From Membranipora membranacea (taxonomy: Eukaryota > Bryozoa > Gymnolaemata > Cheilostomatida > Membraniporidae), in contig OU612075.1 of the NCBI GenBank assembly GCA_914767715.1, positions 21,578,001 through 21,642,000 of the forward strand: a stretch of DNA of 64,000 bases, read 5' to 3'. The translations under genes and the position numbers were made by a program. Of the stretch, positions 24,668-36,200 are shown piece after piece (the stretch's first letter is position 1; the number at the start of each line of letters is the position of its first letter). The notes below the pieces were generated by a model. The model did not search any database, had not been told where the DNA came from, and saw only the letters and a program-made list of their open reading frames with translations.

Positions 24668-26511
24668 GATTATATCTCTACTTTAACTTTTGGTATTCTG
24701 GAACGGAATGCTATTAACTGCTTCATCTAGATAGGTTGCAGTTGTCTTCTCTTTTAACAAGCTGACATAACTTCTACCACTGGCTCTTATTTATTAGTTC
24801 ATCAGTAAACAGTCAGTTCATAGATTCTGAAAAAACGGATGCACAGACTACATGAAGATGGAATATTTACCAAATACATAAATATAGTTGATTTTGGTAT
24901 TTCTAATGAATAAAAGCATCTAAGACAACAACAAGATTTTGGTATTTTTTATCTCTAAGACAACAACAAAGGGCAATGGTCAAGTTTTTATCTGTTAGAT
25001 TTGAAATTGAGAGTTAACTGGATCAGTGGAAAGGTATCACAACACTCTCTTGTATCATGCGGCCGAGACACTCTGGTCATGATAAGGGCAGGAATCACTC
25101 CAGTCTAACCTTTACTAACCTTCATACCTAATTTGTCTAGCAACATTTATAATCACTAGAAGTAGACACATATGTTATTTTCACATGAGGTTCTCCAACC
25201 AGTATGTATAGACAAGGTCCCCAGTAGTCAGTGGACTGCAGCGAGACTCGAACCCACAACCTTCGCCAGTTGCGTACTGAAGTCCAGCGCTTTAACCAAC
25301 TGAACCACCTCCTATTTCTACTCTAGCGTAGTGCAATTCACATGCCAACTGAAACCTCAAAAACTCATTAACTATTTAGGGGATATGAAATTTGCTTCAA
25401 AAATCTTCTTTGCATCTAAACGATCTTGGTCAGATTTGGGTGTTCTTGCAAATATCTTGCTGACCATAACAGTTTATCGCAGTTCTAAAAGGATACTTTG
25501 ATAGAAGGTTCATAAGACATTTTGTGAAGCTGTCTTGAGCCATTGTAATCATGAGACCTTGTATGCAATCTTCAACTCCAGACCTTGATCATCTCATGCA
25601 AAAAGACATGCTTGCACAATCCTAAGACTCATGCAAATCTGTGTGCCCCCCATTACAAAAAATTGGTCAGTCATGTGGTAGTATAATTATTGCAGTAGTG
25701 GCTAACAGTACAGAATTATTTGTAAAGCATGGACTGCAAACAACACCACAGGCCTTCTGTAGTTGGTGCAAAGTCCAGTGGTCGTGTGCCCCTATTCCTA
25801 TCATAAGGTTTGTTGTCATGTTGTTGTACATGTACTTTGTACATGTATCTTGGAGTTGTCTTCTCTGCTCACACTACTAAGGAGTTACCACCCTACCCTG
25901 ACCTATATATGACAGAGACTGACTTGACCGTGACCTTGAAGAGACTGTACACATGGGCCATGTCTACTGACTTTCATGGTGAGTGGACTGCCTTACAACT
26001 TGCCATCCTTGTATTGGACCCAACTTCGTCACATGGTGTCTGGAGTGAGATATCCTTAGAAGAGGTGAAGGTGCTAGGAGAGGTGAAGGTGTAGAGGAGA
26101 AGGTGAGGAGGTGAATGAGAAGGAGATAAGGTGTTATTGAGGAGAGGAGTAAGGAGAAAAGGTGTACAGTAGAAGAGGGGTTTAGGTGAGTTACTAACTA
26201 GGAGTGGGAAGCCCTAGTTTAGTTGAGGAAGAAGGCGTCAAGGTATATGAGAAGTGAAAGTGAAACATCCAAAAATCAAACAACAGAGGATATTTTCCTC
26301 TATATTTGTTCACAAGTTTTGGCGGGAAATTTGAGTAAAAGTTTTCTGTGTGTTTTTGAATACAATCTGAACTTGTGTCGCTTGAGTATACCCAAGCTAA
26401 CTATTGTTTAGGTTGTACACTGGTGTCTACCTGTGTTTGTTCTAGCTAGACTCATCCGATGTCCATGGGTCATTTAAGCGATGGTCTGTTGAGTTTAATC
26501 TGGCTTTAAGA
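24668..26511. other. Gap upstream of the mTERF-like gene, repeat-bearing
   Basis: The promoter of the minus-strand mTERF-like gene should lie just above 24667, but I see no clear core element. A tRNA-like SINE piece lies at 25229-25312. At 26060-26180 the plus strand is almost pure purine (gaggtgaaggtg-type words). Open frames at 25.6-26.1 kb have no recognisable similarity. Confidence 0.5.
25229..25312 (-). repeat. tRNA-derived sequence (SINE head or tRNA relic)
   Basis: On the minus strand an A-box-like TGGTTCAGTTGG (25296-25307) and a B-box GGTTCGAGTCTCGC (around 25241-25255) are spaced about 41 bases apart, as in RNA polymerase III internal promoters. The T-arm can pair over five base pairs, with G-U pairs. 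The acceptor and anticodon stems do not fold convincingly, so this is not a working tRNA gene. A tRNA-derived SINE head or pseudogene fits best. Confidence 0.55.
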
Positions 26512-27675
26512 ATGAAGTCGATTGAACTTGGCTATGACATCGAAGAAGTGACTACTGGCACTGGTGGTTCTAGAGTTACCGAAAAAGTGAGGGTGCCTCG
26601 CATCGGTGAAGATACAAAGCTGGCGTCCTTGCTGTGGTGTATGGGCAGCGAAGCTCGTGATGTTCTGTCATCGCTTGGTGTTGACTTGTTTTCCATATCT
26701 TTGGAGTTCATAGATGTTTGGAACTTGTTGAGAGAACACTTTGAGCATGACGAGTCCGAGTATGTTAAGTTGGACAAGTTGGTTACCTGTCAACAACTTG
26801 ACAATGAAGATGAACACGCTTATCTTCTGCGTGTTGAAGGACTGAGTAGGCGATGTGATTTCTCTGGTGGCAATGTCAGAGAGAGATTTGCATTGTTGAT
26901 TGCAGTTAGAGGTTTGCGCAACTCAAAATTGAAGTTTGAGATGATGGCTGATGAGGAGTTGAACTGGGTCAAGATCAAAAAAGTATTAAGGGCAAGACTA
27001 GCTGCGCAAGAGTCTTTGAGTGCCTTAAATAGATCAGACCTGACTTATGCTCTGTCAGAAAGTGAACAGGTCCCTGCTAAAGTACCTGTTAGAGATGAAG
27101 TACATACCGAGTCGAGTGTAGTCTGTGATCCAATCAATGCTGTACCAAATCTTACTGTTATAGAGGCGCATGTTGGTGAGGTGAAGTGTCGTCCTCACCG
27201 AGAGAGAAGTGATGAGAGTAGTGTAAGTAATACTTATCATGATGTTTATAACCGTTCTAATCGAGGTTCTCACATTGACAACAAGAGATTTTGTAGTGAC
27301 AACCATCGTTATAATGGTGATGGTTGGAGTGATCATGATGATTACCCTTCACCTGACCGTGAAATGAGGTATGTAAGTCATAGCAGTAGTCATCATTCTG
27401 GCTGTTATATATGTCATAAAGATGGTCATATTGCGCGTTACTGTCCTGAAGGCCGGTGTTTCAGATGTCAAAGGATGTCACATCACCAGCAGGATTGTAC
27501 TGATGTTTATAGATGTAGGTTTTGTTTGCGTGAAGGCATCTCAGCCCGAGATTGCGGTTGTGGAGTAAATGGGAGCTCAGACCAAAGGTACAAAGAGCGA
27601 ACTAAAAGAAAGTCATGTGATGACCGCTCTCCTAGGCAGAGCTCAGGTAATGGAGATAGTAATCGGCGGAGATAA
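26512..27675 (+). CDS. Orphan LTR-retrotransposon Gag (zinc-knuckle) ORF
   Basis: A single open frame of 387 residues, which is also open without a start codon back to about 26447. The N-terminal part is an acidic, helical, capsid-like region with an FxxWxxLREHFEHDES segment and a VKLDKLxxCQQ segment, as in Ty3-type Gag. The C-terminal part has two intact CCHC zinc knuckles (C-x2-C-x4-H-x4-C at about residues 298-311 and 316-329). A third knuckle at about 333-347 has isoleucine where the histidine should be. It ends in an Arg/Lys-rich tail. No protease, reverse transcriptase or integrase frame follows, and I found no flanking long terminal repeats. The frame is intact while the rest of the element is gone, so it may be a solo remnant, a non-autonomous element, or a domesticated Gag. 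I cannot decide between these. Confidence 0.75.
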   Translation: MKSIELGYDIEEVTTGTGGSRVTEKVRVPRIGEDTKLASLLWCMGSEARDVLSSLGVDLFSISLEFIDVWNLLREHFEHDESEYVKLDKLVTCQQLDNEDEHAYLLRVEGLSRRCDFSGGNVRERFALLIAVRGLRNSKLKFEMMADEELNWVKIKKVLRARLAAQESLSALNRSDLTYALSESEQVPAKVPVRDEVHTESSVVCDPINAVPNLTVIEAHVGEVKCRPHRERSDESSVSNTYHDVYNRSNRGSHIDNKRFCSDNHRYNGDGWSDHDDYPSPDREMRYVSHSSSHHSGCYICHKDGHIARYCPEGRCFRCQRMSHHQQDCTDVYRCRFCLREGISARDCGCGVNGSSDQRYKERTKRKSCDDRSPRQSSGNGDSNRRR

Positions 27676-27814
27676 CTCCCCTCTGTAAATTCTACCCTTA
27701 TGAAGAGCTGTTGTCACCTTGTAAGTAAACATACCGGTTTCAAGTTGACATCCTATCTGCTTTTCGTTGCTGATTGTGTGATTGCTGACATTTGTCGGTA
27801 GTCCCCGTCGTTGC

Positions 27815-28647
27815 AACTGCTCTCACATTCAATCAGAAGCATATTTTCATAAAAAAATAATTGATTCTGATAGAAGGACCAATGACCGCTAGTGATATCA
27901 CCAAGGACTCCTTGATATCACTGTACTCATGTTATTAAGTAAAACACAGGAAAATAACAAAGTTCTACTAATCTAATGTTGTTCCAGTGAGATCAGGGAG
28001 AATTCTACCTGGTGAGATGAGTGCTGCAGAGAAATATTGTGAAATTGATCCTTTATTTATACAGGGCAAGTCGAGTGTTTTCAACCATACACATTTGAAG
28101 ACTAGGTGTCATTCTATAAGAATCAATCATTTTTTGGTGAAAATCACAGGTCTACTCCAAAACCTGGGATTTTGGCAATGTTTGACTGCCCCCTTGAGTT
28201 TTTGTTGTTTGAAGGTAATTCATGGTTTAGAAAACGCATCCAACTTTCATGGTCTCTGGAGTCAAAAGAAATTTGGACAGCACTTCCCTGAGGATTCTAT
28301 TTTGTTTGAGGCAATGTTTACCCAAGTCTGCGCATGATTTCAAAAATTTTTGAACTGAAATTGTTTGCTGAAAGAGCTACAGGTGACTAAATCCATCAAA
28401 TGAGGTATGTATGAGCAGCTTAGGCGGTAGTCTTTCAAACAGAATACTCACTCAGGGAAGTGCTGTCCAAATTTCTTTTGACTACAGACAGAGACCATGA
28501 AAGTTGGATGTGTTTTCTAAACCATGAATTACCTTCAAACAACAATACAACAAAAACTCAAGGGGGCAGTCAGACATTGCCAAAATCCCAGGTTTTGGAG
28601 TAGACCTGTGGTGAAAATATGCTGCTGACTGAATGTGAGAGCAGTTT
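27815..28647. mobile_element. Large fold-back element interrupted by a nested MITE
   Basis: The right arm (28433-28647) is the inverted copy of a left arm that is split in two, 27815-27849 and 28144-28309. The arms total about 200 bp, with roughly 120 bp of loop at 28310-28432. The right arm is uninterrupted at the point where the left arm carries 27850-28143. The open frames that run through both arms look like shadows of the repeat, and I recognise no protein. Confidence 0.8.
27850..28143. mobile_element. Nested MITE inserted in the fold-back left arm
   Basis: This roughly 290-bp insert is bounded by inverted TAAAAAAATAATTGATTCTG and AGAATCAATCATTTTTTGG (27850-27875 against 28112-28137, about 22 of 26 pairs). 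Its empty site can be read from the opposite arm of the host element near 28605-28615. A TCA on each side is the only candidate duplication. It has no coding capacity. Confidence 0.7.
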
Positions 28648-29295
28648 GACTTTTTGGAATTTTGATTTAGCCAAATATCTCAGTGAGAGAAAAGGCCTCG
28701 ACCACTGGGGCATTGGACTTGCACCAACTACAGAAGGCCTGTTGATAGCACTACCTTGGTGCATCAAAGCTTTGCATTGAGAACAAACCTGTTATACACG
28801 CCTGTTTTATTGCAATTCTTTGCTCACATGTATCTGCTTGTGTGCTACCTTTGTGCTCTGGAGGTAGGATTATCATAAGCTGCATTAGATCTTGACACCA
28901 GAATAAAATTTGTTTGATAGCTTATGCTAGGACCCCATTCCTTAATATTTTCAAACTTTTAGGTTTCTTGCAAGGTCGTTTAGAGAAGGAAGTTTGCTTT
29001 GGCCAATCAGATAATCCCGGCTCATGATTGGCTTTTCATGTAAACACAGTAGAAATATACTGGTTTTCTAACTAAACATAGAGCAGATAACTATCTATTA
29101 TACAAAACAATCAATCCTGGGCAGGTAGCCTGTCTTTATCAACTATGTTGGATGTAAAGGATGTAGATAATTACTGTGTTTTTGTTTGTTTTGATTGTTA
29201 TTTGCTTGCCTTCCTCTTTTTCATCAATGTTCGCTGAACCGTTTTAACAATACATAAACGGGATACGTTCACATCTTTCTCATAGGTCTCTCCAT

Positions 29296-29588
29296 ACTTG
29301 CCAAGTAATCTAAATTCAAAAGTGGGAGATTTCAATTCACAGCGATACTGCACCACAACGCGGTGCTTGGAGGGTGTGAAGCACCCGCGCGATCCACCTG
29401 GGGGATGTTCAGTATCAACCATCCCATTGAAATAATAGTCTGAATTTGTTAGTATTATTGAATAGCACAATTCCGCTTAATTCGGTGTGCAAAGACCTCA
29501 TCAACAAGTGTTCTGATAGTTACTCAAAAAATAGTGATAGGGCTGTTTTCTCTCAAATCTGGAGGAAATAGTGAGAATTACAAAAAGT
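29296..29588. repeat. Dispersed repeat, copy with about 170 extra bases
   Basis: The ends match 21751-21878 almost base for base. Between them lie about 170 bases (roughly 29346-29522) that are absent from the other copy and start with a GC-richer stretch (gcggtgcttggagggtgtga). This may be an insertion here or a deletion in the other copy. Confidence 0.75.
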
Positions 29589-30228
29589 CAATATATGATA
29601 ACTGGACTTTCAGATATGATAGAATACTGAAGACTATGTACACCTTGTGGAATTTCCTTCATTCTTTTTGATTTTGAACAAACTCAACTTTTTCTGTCGA
29701 AAGAGTGCATTTGGCCAAACAAAATGACCTTTGGCCGAGGTTGAGCATGGCTGATTAGATGACCATGGTTGAAACAATACCAAACCAATCCTTCTGACAA
29801 GGTGCATGCCTACAATCTAAGATCACATTGTCTTATACATTCTTAGAGTGTACATGAATGCAGCATAGGTCAACTTAGTTATCAAGTAACAAAAAACTCG
29901 TTGCTATTTTCGTGCCGGAACAGTGCATCAATCCAGTTTATTATCATAATAAAAAGTGACAGACGTCTACGTTCATTTATATAAAGTGTATGAAAGGGAA
30001 TAGTGAAAAATGTGTCAGCTTTTACAACCGTAGCCTAAAAAGGATAATGATTGTCATGATCTTGTGTAAAACAGCTTTATACAATCAAAAAATAGATTGA
30101 TGAAGAAAGATAGATTAATTGATGAGATAAATATGAGAGCTAGGCTGAGTCTTCAACTCCATGGCGGATTAGACTTGGCCTAATGGTGATAAAAAAGATA
30201 AACAAGTTAATTATATAGCAGTAGAAGA

Positions 30229-33200
30229 TTAAGCCCCGTCTCCATTAGTCAGCTGACTGCGAGTTTTGTTATTATTATTAGTGTTTATATCAGAGCTATG
30301 GTGATGTCCCTTCATACCTAAGAGGGCCTTGAGTGGGTTCAGTAACTTCTTACGGATCGTTTTTACTTTCTCATTGACGGCCATATTACCGAGCTCTCCT
30401 AGGTGTAGAGATGGTGGCTTGTGAGATTCTGTAGCCTTTATAAAACCTGTAATTATCATCAAGGGTTAATAAGCTGAGCAGAGCTTAGGCAAGCATTGTG
30501 TGATATAATCGATGGTCAGCTGTCAAGGTAGCGGATTTGAGCTTAGTGCGCAAAATATATTATTATAATTTTGTTTTATTTCAAAAGCTGGTTAGGGGTG
30601 GCCTAGCACCAGAGATTAGGAATTGAGCATTAATTATGCGTTTTGTTTATGTGGTTATTATTTCTGACTATTGGTTGTTCCTCGGCATCAACAAATCCTA
30701 TAACAAAACGAATATCATGATATACATGTATTAGGAGTTGTGATCTCAACAATATTTCTAACTGCTCCAGAATTACAAGATCAAGTGCAACAGGCTGCAC
30801 TCAGTCTTTCCTTAGAATTATAAGATTGGTCGGGTCAGACCTAATAAATCTGTAAACCTGTAAATTCTCCGGCTGTTATCACACTGACCTTTGTTGATGG
30901 CATCAACAACAAAGAATTTTTCTCCTGTGACGTTGTGTAGATAAGCCCCGCTATCCTTGTCTATAACACCTCTCTGTACCGCCTCATGGAAGGGTAGTTT
31001 TGATTTAGTCCGCTGACATACAACTGCATGTACAAGATAAGTCTTACTTATCTCCTCTAACACTGTACCTGTAGTATATATTATAAACATTGTAATAAAG
31101 TTTGAGCAAGGTGCACATTCTCATTAGGAGTAATAGTATATTTGTAATCACTGCAAACCATAATGCTCATATTCACAAAGACAATGACCTGAGATCTCCA
31201 TGTAACCACAAGATCAGCCACACCAACACAACTGTACATGAATGATTCTCCACCTAACCATATCGGTGACAGCTACTGACATATGATAGGAGGAATGTGC
31301 TGCTGACTCCTCCTACTGAGTTAGCTAGGGCTGATGAGTATCCAGGGGGGGGAGGGCGTCGGACGGGGGTGAGTTTCTGGGGGCTCAGTCTAACGAGTAT
31401 CTACCATCGCCAGCTGCTCAAATCTCAAGTCTTTTACTGAAGTTTAGAGTGTGGCTAGAATTAGAGTATGGACTTCCCCTTCTCTCTCTACTCAATGGCA
31501 GGCACAGCTGTTTTTGTTGCTGGACAGGGAATTTCCATAACACTCAACTGTTTGATGCAGTGGAGCTTAAATCTTTTGCAGAAGAAGGGACAACATCAGT
31601 TTACATCCAACATATGACAGTGGTTAAAGATTCATGGAAACTATACTCTATAGTTGTAAAGTATTTACAGGAGCGAACATAAATTCACCCTCAAACTAGC
31701 TAAACAAAACTCTAGAAAACATTTCCTCTCCTAGGGTATTTGATGGATAATGTAACAATGGTATGCCACCTAATCACCAATATGAGTCAGTTTGTATCCC
31801 AAACTACCACCGAGTTCTACACAATGACCACAATGTTCTTCATTATTCAGCAATGATCTCTACTGAAATAATAAGGTCTGCATTGGGTACGGAGGTTTGG
31901 GATCAAGGTGGGATATATTTTGTGCACATAGGAAGTAACACTCTAAACCCGTTCAGTATATATGTATACCTCTCCTGCCTCTTTGTAGGTCCTCAATACC
32001 TGAATGTACGTAATAATATGTGTCACTGTCACAAATGTATACCTCACAGATATACTCCGTAACACATTTACCTTACAGATGTACCTCACAAATACGCCTC
32101 ATGGAAATTACAGACATATCCATCTCCATGAAGATCACCCAGCAGGTTAATCTTACTCACTTAGATCAGAAGGTTCATATTCTATATCTACAAGTCTGTG
32201 TTGTACAGCGTCTCCTATAAGCATCACTGTACCCTTCTCTAAGTCTTTATATGTGCCATGATCAGGATCTAGTATTCCTCTTACTAAAATATACCAACAT
32301 GAGCTGTTCAGAGTCAGGATGAAACGACCATCACCAGTGAGACTAATACATTGATTAAGCTACGTCGTCGCATGATAAAAATTCTTTAGCAAATTCGTTC
32401 CAAAACCATCATGGAGTATGCAATTCAGCAGGTCTCGCTAACTCGGCATGTAGTGATCAGACAGTGATTTTGGCATTTTTTAATTAAAAATATAAAGGTA
32501 ATAAAGAATAGCCTTGTAATAATTATAATAATAACTTACCATAAGCCAGTTTAGCAGATATTACTTCACCAGTTCTTGTGTCTAAAGCCTGCTGTACTAC
32601 GTAAGGTTTAGTCTCCCTTGTAGTACGCACTGTGATAATTCCAGCAGACTTAACTTTCTCTTCTGATTTCTTCTCTTTCTTTGGGCCCATCTAATAAATG
32701 ATCAACAGTTTGGTCAATAGATCAACCAACAAAGCAGTCAATCTGAGAACCACACTTTGAGTGTTGGAGAAAACAGTGAAAGTATTTGCATAAAACTTAT
32801 AGTGAATACATGACATATAATATAAATCAACGTCTCTACAGCATACAATTCTTCTCAGCAATCAACAGCTCCATGAGAAAAAAGTAGTTCGGTTGGATTT
32901 GAAACACTCTGTGCACTCAGATATTCTGTGGAAGAAGCGGCCTTGTCGCTTTGTGGCTTGGTGATAAAGCTATGATAGAGGAAGTCGTAAGCTGAAAACT
33001 TGTAGCAGACAATGAGGGAATGTCATTGATATCCACTTCCGTTTGATAGATTTGGTGAGTTCATTTTGATTAAAGTGATTGTGAAGGAATCAGGTTTTTG
33101 GTATCATTCTGGAGTTCTCAGTCCAATTTGGAAACCTGCAATAAGGTTTATTAACAGTAAGTGGCCCAGTTTCAACTGATTTTCACTCAAAGTTGAGATC

Positions 33201-36200
33201 GGAAGGTACTAAAACGGTACTATTTTGATGATAGTATATACAAAATAGTACCGGTTTAGTACCTTCACATCCCAATTTTGAGTGAAAGTGAGTTAAAACT
33301 GGGATATATGTTGTCAATGAACCTTATAGCAGTTTTCTAAATTAGACTGAGAACCCCAGAATGATACCAAAAACCTGAATCCTTCACTATCACTTTAATG
33401 TAGTCTGTATGAACTTGGCAACGGTTTGTTAACCTCCAGGGCACAATGCCACTTCAGTATACACACATTTACCATAGAGATGATTCTACCATAGGAAACA
33501 GGATATCAATGTGAGATATAGTTACAAGACTGGGGACAGGACCACCACTGCGTTATTAAAGTCATACAGATTCACACTGCGCTCTTACAGTGATTGGTTT
33601 GGATTCTCATCAATTGTAGATCGATGAGTTTCAAATATCAAATAAATGAAAGGCGTGGAGGAAGACACTCCATTAAGAAAGATAAACGTGTGACCAGAAA
33701 AGCTGGGGCTGCGGCTGGGCATAGCAGCAGTATACCATAACGTCACACATTGACACTGAAATCAGCATTTCAGACTTTTACTGTATCAATGGTGCATCAT
33801 GGGATACAGCTTGACTTGCCATGATATGAGTAAGCTTATCATGATATAGCAATAAACAAACAGTTACAGTACAGTACAAACCTCAGATCCAGCAGCTCCC
33901 ATCTATGTTATACATATACATTCAAATAATAACAGTAGAAAATGAAACAACTTTATAGTTAAAAAAGGGGAGGTAAACCATAATTTTTTTGTGAGAGAAT
34001 GTGGCGGCTGACTGATGCTATCTATCATTCTCAACCTCATGGTTAGTTGTGTGTTAATGAGGTAAAAAGTTATCAAATACCCAAGTTGTAAGTATATGTG
34101 AATATTGATCTGGATACAACAGATAAACAGTAATAAGTAAACATATATGCTATTTAACAACTTCAGCTGTATCTATCCTACAGATCTCCCCACCTTTATA
34201 AGTCCTTCATTCATAGCCTGAGGTATAGGTATAGATGCGTATGTAACCTTGTTGACATATAGGCCTTGAGCTGGGTCTATAATACCTTTGTCTATGGCAT
34301 CTTGTAGGGAGATAATCTCCTCTGGTTCACGGCCAGGATTACAGACAATACCAGTTATTACAAAAGTTGTCTCTACCTCCATCTATAACATTAAAATTAT
34401 AATAGGGTGGTTTTTATCTCTTTCAAATAAACATACTCGTATGCATGTATGATAAGATAACACTGAATTGAATATGTGAAGGAAATGTTTTTTGAAATTT
34501 TTTGTATGAGTTGTCCTTTCATTGATGTTAATAAGATAACTCCTTATACAGTGATCAGATTTATTTTTACTCTGTTTTAATGCTATAAAATTTTATACTC
34601 TACAAACCTCAGATTCTATCACCTCCTCTGTCTCAGTTTTCTGTTCTGTGGCCCCAGAGTCATAAAATGTCTCCTCTTCGTCTTCATCTATCTCTGCTGA
34701 CACAGCAGAATCTGAAAATCAGTTTGAGGTTCAATTTATTGACCCGTCATATTTTGGACTATTACAGAATGCATTTTTCGAAATGATAATGGAGCAGCTA
34801 AAATTCGGAAAAGATAAAAAAGGCAAGATGTAACATAAAAACTGTTCGGTCCAGGTCAAACAATAACAAAAGCTTGATAGACTGTGAGGATTGTAATAAA
34901 CAAGGGCTCACTTTGTACACTATCTGTCTGGTCCATCTGAATAGAATCTTCTTGTACCGTCACGCACCATCTCCTATCCTCCAAATCACAGTCCCAGAAT
35001 CTAAATCATACATCAAACATTATAGAACTACGATTTTTTTTTCTCATGTGTTTATTGCTTACTATAAAAACTAGAGTAGAGCGGTATCAAAAGTGTATAA
35101 AAAGTTAAACGGCCATGGGACAGTCAGATAGCGCGAAGCTAGAAAAGAGACTGCCTGACCAGAACACTCAAAGTCACAATCGCCTGCCGGAAAGACAGAG
35201 CAAAACAACCGCAACCTGCAAACAATCAGACCGCCTCCCACAGGCGTGATGAGAGAAGTTTTATGGCTCATTTTGCCTAGAACGTAATGTTTGCTCATGC
35301 TTACTCCCTGCATACGCGTAAAAATGATATGAATCAGGAAACTTACTTTACAAAATGTGCTGTTGTGATGTATTTCATCTGTGATGAGTTGTTGTATATG
35401 AATATATTCTTAGGCTGTCTCAGTTGTTCCAGTACAATTCTATATGAGTCACAGTAGGTCCAGAAATCCTGTAATATATTAAATAATATAGTAACATCAT
35501 ATTGTGAGATATCTAAGTTAAGAAGCTAGACAAAAACAGCAGTAGACAAATTTATATGCTCAAATTTAAATTCAATCCTCAAACCCTCAGAGTACTGATG
35601 AGTTGGATGGTGAAGAAACAGACTTACCCAGTATCGCTGTATGAACTTGTGTAGATAGTTGACTTGCACTACGATTGTAACTTTGTGATTGTCTCCACTA
35701 TGTGAGTGTACAGGTTTACTGGACTTAGTGATATCTGTCGTCTTCTTAACAAGCTGCTCATAGGCTGGTGTCCCCTTCACAGAGTAACCCAGAGTCTTCT
35801 CCATAAAGTCGAGCAAAGATAAGAGACTACCACGCTGGGACTCTGACATCACACCAAACTCCGCCTTCTACAAATATAAAAAATCAGCTCATCAACGATT
35901 CTGTGTTATTGTTTGATTGATCGGAACAAGGCCTCTTCTCAAGACAGATTGGGTCTTGAGAAGATTAGGCCGTGAGCCCTCAGGTGAGGGGCAAGAACCT
36001 GGGGGTCTCAGACTAATAAGGCCTTGGAACCTCATTTTCACAGGCTGAGCTCTTTACATTTAACTAAATACCAAACTGCATCCAACTGAACAGATTACTT
36101 GCAGAAAACAAAAAACAAGTATTGCAGATAATGCGATAGATTTATTTGTTATTACCTCCTCCTCATTCCAATCTTTGAACACCTCCAGTAGTATTCTAGT

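Larger units (their letters stand above)
27676..30228. other. Repeat-filled gap between the Gag ORF and the plakin 3' end
   Basis: This holds a nested inverted-repeat structure (27815-28647) and the interrupted copy of a dispersed repeat (29296-29588). A polyadenylation signal for the minus-strand plakin gene is likely at 29938-29943 (AATAAA on the minus strand), about 290 bases past its stop. No other gene is seen. Confidence 0.5.

Noticed and set aside
25229-25312. Functional tRNA gene
   Set aside because: A and B boxes are present, but acceptor and anticodon stems do not pair, so it is listed as tRNA-derived.
25810-26094. Open frame with LPPYPDLYMTETDL and purine-rich end
   Set aside because: No recognisable domain and no splice context; it runs into a purine-rich simple tract.
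27987-28337. 116-codon frame across the fold-back arms
   Set aside because: It runs across the junction of the nested element and its host repeat, so the frame cannot be an original gene; no similarity was recognised.
31449-32062. Plus-strand frames opposite the plakin gene
   Set aside because: They fall in a plakin intron, have no similarity, and lack consistent splice sites.
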